Below, in pieces: positions 44,338 through 58,114 of a stretch of 64,000 nucleotides of DNA. The stretch comes from Caballeronia fortuita. GTDB taxonomy: Bacteria; Pseudomonadota; Gammaproteobacteria; Burkholderiales; Burkholderiaceae. Within the stretch, counting starts at the first letter, position 1. Every line of letters starts with the position of its first letter. Where the stretch lies: contig NZ_FCNX02000017.1 in the NCBI RefSeq assembly GCF_001544835.2, positions 1 to 64,000 of the forward strand, read 5' to 3'. Under the pieces are notes generated by a model. That model worked only from the letters and a program-made list of their open reading frames with translations. It had not been told where the DNA came from and did not search any database. The position numbers were made by a program, and so were the translations under genes.

Positions 44338-44989
44338 TTTTTGTCGCCGGATCCCGTTTTCTTTATGGTCTATTAGCACTGCCCCTGTGCGGGGCGGCAG
44401 TCACTTTCTTTGCTGCTGCAAAGAAAGTAACCAAAGAAAGCAGCTTCTGTTACGCCCGCGGTCATACGCACGTTGGGTAGTTCTCTCGTCCTCCGTGGCA
44501 CTCGCCTAAAGAGTGCCCTCGTCGGACTCGCCGGGCTTGGCTCGCGCACGGTCTGACGAGCTAGTCCTTCTCACGCGCGGGTTTAGCACCAGATAGCTCC
44601 GGCCCGCTTCGCGGCCGACCGGTCAATCAGGTCTGCGGGTGCTTCTCTACTAAAGAATCCATCTCACCGCGTGCGTTTCACCTTGGTTTCCCTTGCATAC
44701 CCGGCGGCAGCGCGTAGCGCTGTGCCGAAGTATTTGGTGCTGAGCCAGCGTGTTCAAACGACTAGCTCGTCAGACCGTGCGCGATCCAAGCCCGCTTCGT
44801 CCTTTGGGGGCACTCTTTAGGCGAGTGCCGCCTCGAACGAGAGAACTACCCAACGTGCGTGTGACTGCGGGCGTGAAAAGCTGCTTTCTTTGCTTACTTT
44901 CTTTGCAGCAGCAAAGAAAGTAAGTGCCGCCCCGCACAGGGGCAGTGCCAATAGACCACAAAGAAAACGGGATCCGGCGAAATAAAAAG
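44338..44989. repeat. Long inverted-arm repeat element, copy B
   Basis: This is the second copy of the element seen at 34366-34986. Its arms are 44344-44566 and 44760-44981; the two ends of the core match the core of copy A in reverse complement, for example the stretch that reads GGCACAGCGCT(G/A)CGCGCTGCCG and the stretch GGAGCTATCTGGTGCT. Copies therefore sit in opposite orientation and differ by scattered substitutions and about 30 bases of length. It lies between glgB and glgX, which run in the same direction, so it splits the glucan operon. The hairpin CTTTCTTTG-CTGCTG-CAAAGAAAG is perfect in the left arm and in the right arm. Confidence 0.9.
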
Positions 44990-45002
44990 CCGAACCCCAC
45001 CA

Positions 45003-47214
<2,212 letters not shown>

Positions 47215-47228
<14 letters not shown>

Positions 47229-50200
47229 GGTGAGTTCCATCCGGATTGTCCTTGGTTGCTCCGATCACGGGCCGCGTGCCGGGCGCGGGCGGCTCGCCCG
47301 TGTCTCCGAGCAAGCGGCTCGCGAGCGACGCGAGACCCCGCAACGGAAGGCCGATCCAGGTCGGCCGGTTCGCTGCTTCGTAGCGGATTTCGTAAGCGGC
47401 CTTCTCGATCAGGAAGAGATCGAGCAACGGTTGAAACACGTCTTCGGCCGCGATCGTTTCGGGCGACGCGGCGATCGCCTCGGTGTACTGCCGCAAGAAA
47501 CTCTCCTCGGCCGACGCGCGCAGCCGTTCGAAGAGCGCGCGCTTGCGATCCGCCGTCTGCGCGGGCGCATTCTCCGTCGTCGATTGCGCAGCCGCGCTCG
47601 CATACGACAGCGACCGCAAGAGGCCCGCGACATCGCGCAGCGGACTCGTCTTTTTGCGGCGCTCGTCGAGCGCGCGTGCCGGCTCGCCTTCGAAGTCGAT
47701 GAGATACGCATCGCCCTGCGCCATCAGCACCTGGCCGAGATGGAAGTCGCCGTGGATGCGGATGCAGAGCGCATCGGCGTCGGACGCGACGAGCTTCTTC
47801 ACCGTATCGACGAGCATGTCGCGGCGATCGAGCAGGCTCTGCGCGAGGAAACGATCGTGCTCGCTGAAATCGCCGATTTTCTGCGCGAGGATGTCGAGCG
47901 CCGATTCGAGCAGCTTCAGCGTGCCGTCGACCCAGCCCTTCACGTCTTCTGCGGTCGCGCGTTGCGGCGCGAACGCTTCGTCGTCGGTCGGCGATGCGAG
48001 CGCGACGTGCAATTCGCCCAGCCGCTTGCCGATGATGCCCGCGATGCTCGCGTAACCCGCGAAGCCTTCGGCTTGCGCATCGCGTTCCTGCGTGTGCTCG
48101 TCGGACTCGACGACGACCGCAAGTTCATCGACGGTGCGGCGCAGATAATCGAGCGCGTAATTCCACGCATCGCCCTGATTGTCGATGAAACCCTGCAGGA
48201 TGATGAGCGTATGCGGCACGCCTTGCGGATCGACCCGCACGACTTCGCCATACAGCGGGCCGGTGTTCGCATAGCCGAGCTTCGTCAGATAGCGGCTCAT
48301 TTCCGCTTCCGGATGGATTCCGCCGACCACGCGCCGCACGAGCTTCAGCACGACCTTCTCGCCGATCACGAGCGAGCTGTTGCTCTGCTCCGCCGCGAGC
48401 CAGCGAATTTCCGGCGGATCGGCGGGATAGTAGTTCAGTTCGTCCAGGCGTTCGGTCGGAAGGAAGCGGATCTCGCTTTTTTGCACCGTCGGCACGACCG
48501 CGCGTTCCTTCAGCTTGCGCATCACGCCATACGTGAATTGCGGCACGGCGAAGGCGTCGGTCAGATGACCGATGTTGCGGTTGCGGCGCACGCGGGCGAG
48601 CGCGAGCTGCATGTAGAGCGGCGACGTCGTCTCCGTGCCCCACGCGATGGAAAGCGGCAGCACGTAGCGCTCGCAGTGATCGCCGACATCGGCTTCGATC
48701 TCGGTGAACGCGAAGCCTGCGCCTTCGATCGTCGTCAGCGCGGCGAGGCGCACCGCATGCAGCTTCTGATCCTTCGATGCAAACCAGCGCCGCTTGCTCA
48801 GATAGTTCGGCAGCACTTCCGATTCGAGCAGGCGCACGTTTTCCGGCGTCGGACCGGTCTGCCCCGCGCGAATCACCATCGTCACGAATTCGGGCAACTG
48901 TTCGGACGGCGCCTGCGCCCATGCCGGGCGCATGTTGCCCGGGCAAAGCTGGAACCACAGGAAGCCGTAAGGCGGGAACGTCAGCAGATAAGTCAGCTTG
49001 CCGATAGCCGGGAACGGCGAATCGGCGGTCATTTCGAGCGGCACGGAGCCGTCGAATTCCGACAGATCGAGTTCGACCGCCTGCGGCGCGCGCGACAGGT
49101 TCGCGACGCAGAGAATCGGCGGCTCGCCTTCCAGTTCGCGCAGATACGCGAGGATCTTGCGATTCGCAGGCCGCAGAAAGCGGATCGTGCCGCGTCCGAA
49201 CGCGTGCTTCGAGCGGCGCACCGCGAGCATCTTGCGCGTCCAGTTCAAGAGCGAATGCGGATCGCGGCTTTGCGATTCGACGTTGACCGCGTCATAGCCG
49301 TACAGCGAGCCCATCACCGGCGGCAACACGAGTTGCTCGGGATCGGCGCGCGAGAAACCGCCGTTGCGGTCGGAGGACCATTGCATCGGCGTGCGTACGC
49401 CGTCGCGGTCGCCCAGGTGAATGTTGTCGCCCATGCCGAGCTCGTCGCCGTAATAGATGACGGGCGTGCCCGGCATCGACAGCAGCAGCGAATTGATCAG
49501 CTCGATGCGGCGCCGGTCGCGTTCCATCAGCGGCGCGAGACGGCGGCGAATGCCGAGATTCAGGCGCGCGCGGCGATCGCTCGCATAGGTGTTCCACAAA
49601 TAATCGCGCTCGGAGTCGGTGACCATTTCGAGCGTGAGTTCGTCGTGATTGCGCAGGAAGATCGCCCATTGATTCGTTTCGGCGAGGTCCGGCGTCTGCC
49701 GCATGATGTCGGTGATCGGAAAGCGGTCCTCGCTCGCGATCGACATGTAGATGCGCGGCATCAGCGGGAAGTGGAACGCCATGTGGCATTCGTCTTCGTC
49801 GCCGAAATATTCCTTCACGTCTTCCGGCCACTGGTTCGCTTCGGCGAGCAGCATGCGGTTCGGATATTCCGCGTCGATGGTCGCGCGAATCTTCTTCAGG
49901 ATTTCGTGCGTCTCGGGCAGGTTCTCGTTGTTCGTGCCTTCGCGTTCGACGAGATACGGCACCGCATCCAGCCGCAGCCCGTCGATGCCCATGTCGAGCC
50001 AGAAGCGCATCACCGACAGCACTTCCTTGATGACGGCCGGGTTATCGAAGTTCAGGTCGGGCTGATGCGCGTAGAAGCGATGCCAGTAGTACTGACCCGC
50101 AACCGGATCGTGCGTCCAGTTCGAAGGCTCGGTATCGATGAAGATGATGCGCGTCTCTTCGTACTTCTTGTCCGTGTCGGACCACACGTAGTAGTTGCGA

Positions 50201-50613
50201 TGATTCGAACCCGGCTTCGCATGACGCGCGCGCTGAAACCACGGGTGCTGATCCGACGTGTGATTGATGACGAGTTCGGTGATGACGCGTATGCCGCGCG
50301 CGTGCGCTTCCTGGATGAAGCGCTTCACGTCCGCGATGGTGCCGTAGTCCGGATGCACGTTGCGGTAATCGGCGATGTCGTAGCCGTCGTCGCGGCGCGG
50401 CGACGGATAGAACGGCAGCAGCCAGATCGCATCGACGCCCAGCTCCGCGATGTAATCGAGCTTTGCGAGCAGGCCGGGGAAATCGCCGATGCCGTCGTTG
50501 TTCGCATCGAAGAAGGACTTGATGTGAACCTGATAGATGATCGCGTCTTTGTACCAGAGCGGGTCATCGCTGAGAATCGAGGCTTTCTTGTTGCGCTTCA
50601 CCCTTGTATCCAC
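47215..50613 (-). CDS. treS: Trehalose synthase fused to maltokinase
   Basis: One 1132-aa protein joins two enzymes. The N-terminal GH13_16 domain (about 20-560) interconverts trehalose and maltose: ELVINHTSDQHPWFQ, nucleophile Asp in GLRLDAVPYLVE, Glu in LLAEANQWPED, Asp in LRNHDELTLEM. The C-terminal domain (about 610-1090) is a Mak-type kinase that phosphorylates maltose to maltose-1-phosphate, with the catalytic block CIRIHGDFHLGQVLM and the metal site YLIDFEGEPAR. The product feeds GlgE next door. I chose a GTG at 50613 because GGAG lies 6 bases before it; a TTG at 50625 has no such site. Confidence 0.95.
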
Positions 50614-50678
50614 GTTTCGCTCCAATATGCATGGGCTGGCTGCGGCCCTTGTTATGGGTGTGCTTGCTTGTCAGGCGA

Positions 50679-53600
50679 TCATGCTTCGTCCGGCTGAGGC
50701 TTCGGCAAGCCCCACGTCGGTGCGATGCGCCAGATCGCGAACGGCAGCGAATGCGGATCGAGCCGCACGTGCTGGCGCCGTCCGCGCCATTCGAATTTGT
50801 CGCCAGTGACCTGATCCTCGACCGCCACTGCATCCCATTCGCGCACGCCCCAGCGTTCGAGCGTCTGCCACGGCAGCTCGATATCCGCGCCCTGCTCGTT
50901 GAACGGATCGAGGTTGATCGCGACGAGCACGACGTTATCGCGTGATGCGTTCGCCTTCTCGAAGAACAGGATGTGATCGTTATGCGCGGGCAGGAAATTG
51001 ATGCCCAAATGCGTCTGCAACGCGGGATTCGCGCGGCGGATGCGATTGAGCGCCGTGATCTCCGTGACGATGTTGCCGGGCCGGTTCCAGTCCCACGCCT
51101 TCAGTTCGTACTTCTCGGAGTCCAGATACTCTTCGCTGTTCGGCAGCGCCGCCGACTCACACAACTCGAAGCCGCTATACACGCCCCACAAGCCGGACAA
51201 GGTCGCCGCCAGCGCCGCGCGAATCACGAAGCCCGGCCGCCCCGAGCTTTGCAGAAAGCGCGGGTTGATGTCGGGCGTGTTCACGAAGAAGTTCGGGCGG
51301 AAATAGTCCTTGGCATCCGTCTGCGTGAGATCGTGCATGTACTCGAGAAAATCGCGCTTGCTCTCGCGCCATGTGAAGTACGTGTACGACTGCGAGAAGC
51401 CGAGCTTCGCGAGACGGTTCATCACGCGCGGCCGCGTGAACGCTTCGGCGAGGAAGATCACATCGGGATGGCGCGCGCGCACGTCGCCAATGACCCATTC
51501 CCAGAACGGAAAAGGCTTCGTATGCGGATTGTCGATGCGGAAGATGCGCACTCCCGCCGCGATCCAGTGCAGGAACACGTCGCGCAATGCGGTCCACAGT
51601 TCGGGCTTCGCGTCCTGCGCGTAGAAGTCCGGATTCACGATGTCCTGATACTTTTTCGGCGGATTCTCCGCGTAGCGCAGCGTGCCGTCGGGACGCCACG
51701 CGAACCATGTCGGATGCTCCTTCAGCCACGGATGATCCGGCGAGCATTGCACCGCGAAGTCGAGCGCGATCTCGAGCCCGTGTTCGTGCGCGGCTTCGAG
51801 CATGCGCTTGAAGTCGTCGAGATTGCCGAGCTCCGGATGCACCGCCGTATGGCCGCCTTCCTTGCCGCCGATCGCATACGGGCTGCCGACATCGCCCGGC
51901 TGCGCGGTCAGCGTGTTGTTCTTGCCCTTGCGGTTCGCGACGCCGATCGGATGGATCGGCGGAAAGTACAGCACGTCGAAACCCATCTCGCGGATGCGCG
52001 GCATCTTGCCGATCACGTCGATGAACGTGCCGTGACGGTTCACGTCGTCGCTCATCGAGCGCGGGAAGATCTCGTACCAGCTCGCGAAGCGCGCGGCGGC
52101 GCGTTCCGAATCGATGCGATAGACGACCGGATCGCGCGACAGGAACGGGCGATGCCGCGCCGCCGCCACCGCTTTCGCGGTCGCGCCCGCGAGGACGAGT
52201 TCGAGCTTGCGCGCATCGCTCGCTTTCGTGAACTCCTTGACGATCGCTTCGAGCGGCGCGCTGTCGGCGTCGTCGGCGGTCTTCACTTCGGCGAGGATAA
52301 GTGCGAAGAGATGCTTCGCTTCCTCGACTTCGAGTTCGACGGTCTGCCCGGCCTTCAGCTTCTTCTGCATGTGATCGACGAGCGACGCGTAATCGTCGCG
52401 CCACGCCATTACTACGAATTCGTGGCGGCCCACGCGTTCGAGCGGAATGCGTGCGCTCCACAGATCGAGGCCGGCGGGCTGCACGGCACGCATCGGCACT
52501 TCATGCCATTCGGTTTCGTCGGCGGCACGCCATTGCACAGCGGCGGCAATCTTGTCGTGTCCTTCGGCGAAAATCGCGGCCTGAATCTCGACCGCCTCGC
52601 CGACGATGCGCTTCGCCGGGAACCGTCCATGATCGACCGAAGGCGTCACGCTTTCGATCGACACGCGCGGTGCGGCGATCGCCTCGGCCACCGATTTCTT
52701 GTCGGCGGCTTTCGCGCCGCGCTTCACTTGCGGCTGCGCAAGCAGGATGAACGGCTCGGCTTCCGCGCGATAGAGACGTACTTCGCCCGCCTTCAGCGTA
52801 AAAGGCTCGAGGCGCTCGGGCTTGCCCATCGCGTCGTCGATGAGCGCGAAACGCGTGTAGTTGCCCGGCACCGATTCGAGCAGATGCAGCGTATCGACGT
52901 GTACGGGCGTGACGAGATCGGGATTGATGACGGCGAGCACGGCGTCGTCGCTGCGGCGCAGATCGCCGCCGTCCGCGCGAATGAGCGCCGCGTAGGGCGT
53001 GCCCGCGCCGGTCAGCGCGCGCATCTCGCCGACGCTCGACAAGGTGCCGACGTTGCGCTGCAGATCGTTCGCGCGCCGCACGCGCGCCGTGAGGTCGATG
53101 CGCTTCTCGTTCTTCGCGCGCTCGTACTCGGCGGCGATGCCGTATTGCGGCGACATCGGCAGGGCGACGCCGTATTCGAAGCCCATCGGCACCATGATGC
53201 CGGTGCCGAGCGCGGCTGCGGAATCCAGTGCGCGCATGTAGGCGCGCTCGACGAGCGCGGTGTCGCTCGTGTCGGAGAGGTCGCTGATGAGCCGCGCGCC
53301 GAACGGCTCCTCGGGAAACGTGATCGGCGATGCGATGCGCGAAAGCGCCGCGTGCTCGTCGAAGAGCCACGCGCTTCGGAAGTCCCACCAGCGCGTCGAT
53401 GCGAATACGGCGTCGAACGCGGCATCGGCGAGACCATGCAGATCATGGCGCGTGACGCCGACGGTCCAGGCGAGCCAGCGCGTGTCCGGATGCTTTTCGC
53501 GGACGGCCGCGCCGAGCCTGCGCCATACGTGTGCAGGCACCGCGTGCGGGGAATCGAAGCGAAAGCCGCCGATGCCGGCATCGGCGAGCAGATTCAGCTC

Positions 53601-54074
53601 GCGCGCCCACCATTCGGTCAACTGATGCGCGGCCTCGCCATCGGCAAAATTGGCCCACGCTACGTCGCGCTGACGCGGCGGCTTGCGCGGATCGAGACGC
53701 GCATCGGCGCTCTCGAACGGCTGGAACCAGTGCTTGTTGTCCTGATAGAGACCGCCTTCGGCGCTCACGCGGTCGATCACGATATCGACGAGCAAAGTGA
53801 GCTTGTGCGTTTTCGCGGCATCGGCGAGCTGGCGCAGAACATCGGACGCGCTCGCATCGGATTCGAAGACCGGGTGCAGCCGATGATGATCCGCGACCGC
53901 CTCGCGATGCCCGTTGCTGCCGGGCGCGAACGGCGAGCCGATCAGGACGTGATCGAAGCCGAGTCCGGCGGCGTGCTCGAATTGGGCGGGCCAGTTCGCG
54001 AGCGGGCCGACGAGCAGGGGATCGATGAAGTAGATACGCGGCGCGTACGCATGATGAGCTTGATGGTTTTCCAT
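50679..54074 (-). CDS. glgE: Maltose-1-phosphate maltosyltransferase GlgE with extra N-terminal GH13-like domain
   Basis: GlgE extends alpha-1,4-glucan by maltosyl units from maltose-1-phosphate. The C-terminal 660 residues (about 470-1131) are a full GlgE: the DUF3416 N-domain starts at SVTPSVDHGRFPAKR, the nucleophile Asp is in VRIFRIDNPHTKPFPFWEW, the acid Glu in IFLAEAFTRP, and NTPDINPRF gives the third Asp. The first 465 residues are a second, GH13-like domain that keeps the Asp of GFRFDSPHAV but has no Glu (LAWTVGVTRHD) or NHD motif, so it is probably inactive. The start at 54074 (MENHQAHHAYAPRIYFID) fits the fold; treS follows after 65 bases. Confidence 0.95.
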   Translation of the reverse strand: MENHQAHHAYAPRIYFIDPLLVGPLANWPAQFEHAAGLGFDHVLIGSPFAPGSNGHREAVADHHRLHPVFESDASASDVLRQLADAAKTHKLTLLVDIVIDRVSAEGGLYQDNKHWFQPFESADARLDPRKPPRQRDVAWANFADGEAAHQLTEWWARELNLLADAGIGGFRFDSPHAVPAHVWRRLGAAVREKHPDTRWLAWTVGVTRHDLHGLADAAFDAVFASTRWWDFRSAWLFDEHAALSRIASPITFPEEPFGARLISDLSDTSDTALVERAYMRALDSAAALGTGIMVPMGFEYGVALPMSPQYGIAAEYERAKNEKRIDLTARVRRANDLQRNVGTLSSVGEMRALTGAGTPYAALIRADGGDLRRSDDAVLAVINPDLVTPVHVDTLHLLESVPGNYTRFALIDDAMGKPERLEPFTLKAGEVRLYRAEAEPFILLAQPQVKRGAKAADKKSVAEAIAAPRVSIESVTPSVDHGRFPAKRIVGEAVEIQAAIFAEGHDKIAAAVQWRAADETEWHEVPMRAVQPAGLDLWSARIPLERVGRHEFVVMAWRDDYASLVDHMQKKLKAGQTVELEVEEAKHLFALILAEVKTADDADSAPLEAIVKEFTKASDARKLELVLAGATAKAVAAARHRPFLSRDPVVYRIDSERAAARFASWYEIFPRSMSDDVNRHGTFIDVIGKMPRIREMGFDVLYFPPIHPIGVANRKGKNNTLTAQPGDVGSPYAIGGKEGGHTAVHPELGNLDDFKRMLEAAHEHGLEIALDFAVQCSPDHPWLKEHPTWFAWRPDGTLRYAENPPKKYQDIVNPDFYAQDAKPELWTALRDVFLHWIAAGVRIFRIDNPHTKPFPFWEWVIGDVRARHPDVIFLAEAFTRPRVMNRLAKLGFSQSYTYFTWRESKRDFLEYMHDLTQTDAKDYFRPNFFVNTPDINPRFLQSSGRPGFVIRAALAATLSGLWGVYSGFELCESAALPNSEEYLDSEKYELKAWDWNRPGNIVTEITALNRIRRANPALQTHLGINFLPAHNDHILFFEKANASRDNVVLVAINLDPFNEQGADIELPWQTLERWGVREWDAVAVEDQVTGDKFEWRGRRQHVRLDPHSLPFAIWRIAPTWGLPKPQPDEA

Positions 54075-54416
54075 CGTTCGTCTTTTCCAGAGTCGTCCTG
54101 CGGTGGCGGGGATGCGGGCATCAATCGCGATCACGCTCACGGGCCAAACTGGCTGAAGAGCTGGTCCGCGCGTCACGAATCGCGCGGACAATCAGGCGGA
54201 ACTCAGATTACACCCTGGCGCCGCGTGAATCGACGCCTGCCTGGCCGCGTTATCGCGATGCACCGTGCATCGAGCGCGCTTCGCGCTCACGGTGGGCGCC
54301 ACGGTCCCCAAGTGAATTTCCCATCGGACCGCACGGGGCGAGGCAGCACGTTGCGTGCCGCGCCCGGCGTCGGTCTACATCGAGGCACTACTATGGAGCA
54401 ACTGCGGCCGGCATGC
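54075..54416 (-). other. 342-base gap between glgA and glgE with two small hairpins
   Basis: No gene is visible. Two adjacent perfect hairpins lie here: CGATGCA-CCG-TGCATCG (54256-54272) and GAGCGCG-CTT-CGCGCTC (54272-54288). Read on the minus strand they come about 130 bases after the glgA stop and 180 before glgE, so they may end glgA transcription or structure the glgE leader. The region probably holds the promoter of glgE-treS-glgB. Confidence 0.5.
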
Positions 54417-56087
54417 TCACGCGGTGCGCGCCAGAGACTGCGCGCCCTGTGCCTGCGCGGCTGCCGGCGCGACATCGGCGGGACGGCGCGCACGCAAAGC
54501 GGTGCGGCTCGGACGCGCGTCGCTCAGGCCGACGTACAGTGCGACCATCTTCCCGACGGCTTCGTTCCATCCGAAATCGCAGGACATCGCGTTGCGCTGC
54601 AACGCCCGCCACACTTGCGGACGCATGTAGGCATCGAGTGCGCGGCTCGCGGCGTTGACGATATCGTCGGCGTGTTCGCCATCGAAGAGAAAGCCGGTGG
54701 GTGCGTGCGCGGCGCGCGGCGTTGAAATCGCGGGGATCGCGGCAACCGGCATGTCATGCGTGCCGTCGCGCAGGTAGATCGATGGACGCAGCACGTCGGG
54801 CATACCATGCGCGGCGTCCTGTGCAGCATCTCGCGCCGCGTCGACGATCGTATCGGCCAAGCCGCCCACGCGTGATGCGACCGGCAGCGTGCCGTAACGC
54901 ATCGCGTACATCTGCGTGAGGCCGCACGGCTCGAAGCGGCTGCCATGCAGCAGGATGTCCGCGCCCGCATGCAGCGCATGCGCGCGCCGCTCGTCATATC
55001 CGATATACACGCCCACGCGATCCGGCCACTCTTGCGCGAGCTTTCTGAAGCCCGCTTCGATATACGCCTCGCCCTTGCCGATCACCGCTAGCTGCAAGCG
55101 CGGATGCTTCGCAAGCAGACGCGGCAGCGCTTCGAGCGCGACGTCCGCGAGCTTCTGACCGGTCATACGGCTGCCGATCGCCATGAGCGGCGCAAAAGGA
55201 TCGACGGGCAGGCCGAACCTGCGTTGCAGCGCGCGCTTGCAGGCGTGCTTGCCGCGCATGTCGTCGAACGAATAGTTGCGTTCGATGAGCGGATCGCTGG
55301 CGGGATCCCACGTTTCTTCGTCGATGCCGTTCACGACGCCCGAGAGCTTGTCGGCACAGCTTTGCAGCACGCCTTCCATCAGATGACCGAAGCGCGGCGT
55401 GAGAATTTCGCGCGCGTAGGTTTCGGAGACGGTCGTCACGCGATCGGCGTGCACGATGCCCGCTTTCATCAGACTCAACGCGCCATAGAACTCGATGCTC
55501 TTCGGATCGCTCAACGCATGAACGAGCCACTTTTCGGGCACGCCGAGCGACGCACCAAGCGAGAGCGCGTAGTTGCCCTGGAATGCGAGGTTGTGGATCG
55601 TGAAAACGCTCTTTGCGTGCACGTCCGCGTGCTTCATCAAAAGCGGCGTGAGGCCGGTATGCCAGTCGTGTGCATGAACGATGTCGGGCTTTCTCACGCG
55701 GCGCACGCCCTGCGCGATTCTGACCGCCGCCGCCGAAAGCGTTGCGAAGCGGATCGCGTTGTCCTGATAGTCGCGGCCCTGCGCATCCTGATAGAGGCCG
55801 GTGCGCGCATAGAGCGCGTCGCAGCGCAGCAGCAGCACGGGGACTCCGGTGCCGGGCATGCGGCCCCGCAGCAATGCGGCGTCGCCGCCGGGCAGGCCGG
55901 TGAGCATGCCGACCTTGCTCAGGCCTTGCGCCTGGGCGATGGCATTCGGGTAAGCGGGAAGCAGGATAGTGGCATCGACGCCGGCTTCGCGAAGCGCGGC
56001 GGCATAGGCGCTGACCATGTCGCCGAGTCCGCCGGTCTTGGCGAGCGGGACGGCTTCAGATGCGACCAGCAGAACGTTCAAAGGCAA
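54417..56087 (-). CDS. glgA: Glycogen synthase (GT5)
   Basis: GlgA adds glucose from ADP-glucose to alpha-1,4-glucan. The conserved start NVLLVASEAVPLAKTGGLGD has no ATG before it; a TTG at 56087 (MPLNVLLVASE) with CAGGAG 6 bases upstream is the best start, giving 556 aa. The K-T-G-G-L substrate loop, HDWHTGLTPLL in the N-domain, and the donor site GSRFEPCGLTQMYAMRYGTLPVASRVGG (key residues E and GL) in the C-domain are all present. The ADP-glucose enzyme glgC is not in the window. In this block glucan can thus be made by both GlgA and GlgE. Confidence 0.95.
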   Translation of the reverse strand: MPLNVLLVASEAVPLAKTGGLGDMVSAYAAALREAGVDATILLPAYPNAIAQAQGLSKVGMLTGLPGGDAALLRGRMPGTGVPVLLLRCDALYARTGLYQDAQGRDYQDNAIRFATLSAAAVRIAQGVRRVRKPDIVHAHDWHTGLTPLLMKHADVHAKSVFTIHNLAFQGNYALSLGASLGVPEKWLVHALSDPKSIEFYGALSLMKAGIVHADRVTTVSETYAREILTPRFGHLMEGVLQSCADKLSGVVNGIDEETWDPASDPLIERNYSFDDMRGKHACKRALQRRFGLPVDPFAPLMAIGSRMTGQKLADVALEALPRLLAKHPRLQLAVIGKGEAYIEAGFRKLAQEWPDRVGVYIGYDERRAHALHAGADILLHGSRFEPCGLTQMYAMRYGTLPVASRVGGLADTIVDAARDAAQDAAHGMPDVLRPSIYLRDGTHDMPVAAIPAISTPRAAHAPTGFLFDGEHADDIVNAASRALDAYMRPQVWRALQRNAMSCDFGWNEAVGKMVALYVGLSDARPSRTALRARRPADVAPAAAQAQGAQSLARTA

Positions 56088-56382
56088 AATGGGCTCCTGT
56101 GCAAGAGGAACGCGCGAGCGAGAGGCCGCGCATGCAAAGCGCTGATCGGGAATGCTTCTGGATGGGCTGGCGCAATGCAGCAATCGCTGTGCCACGGCCG
56201 GGGGTCATGCGTGCGGCGCGACACGTTCGATTCCGCCTATGAGACGACAAGAACCGCCGCCGCGCGCCAGGCGCTGCGAGGAGGTGGCACGAGCGTGCCG
56301 CGTGTAAAACTGACTGCGGCGCGCGCCGCGTTTTTACACGGCGCGTCCAGTGAGCTTATGGTGGGCGCGTGACAGCGTCGTT
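56088..56382 (-). terminator. Cruciform-like inverted repeat downstream of the DUF1345 gene
   Basis: GCCGCGTGTAAAA (about 56297-56309) and TTTTACACGGCGC (56332-56344) pair around an inner perfect palindrome GCGGCGCGCGCCGC (56316-56329). On the minus strand it starts 39 bases after the DUF1345 stop and could end that transcript, although the T run is inside the stem. The rest of this gap shows nothing else and includes the glgA promoter region. Confidence 0.5.
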
Positions 56383-58095
<1,713 letters not shown>

Positions 58096-58114
58096 CTACC
58101 GGGCGAGGCGCGCT

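Noticed and set aside
50973..54725. Open frame of 1250 codons on the + strand opposite glgE
   Set aside because: Same reason: composition is that of an antisense shadow of a real gene with clear catalytic motifs.
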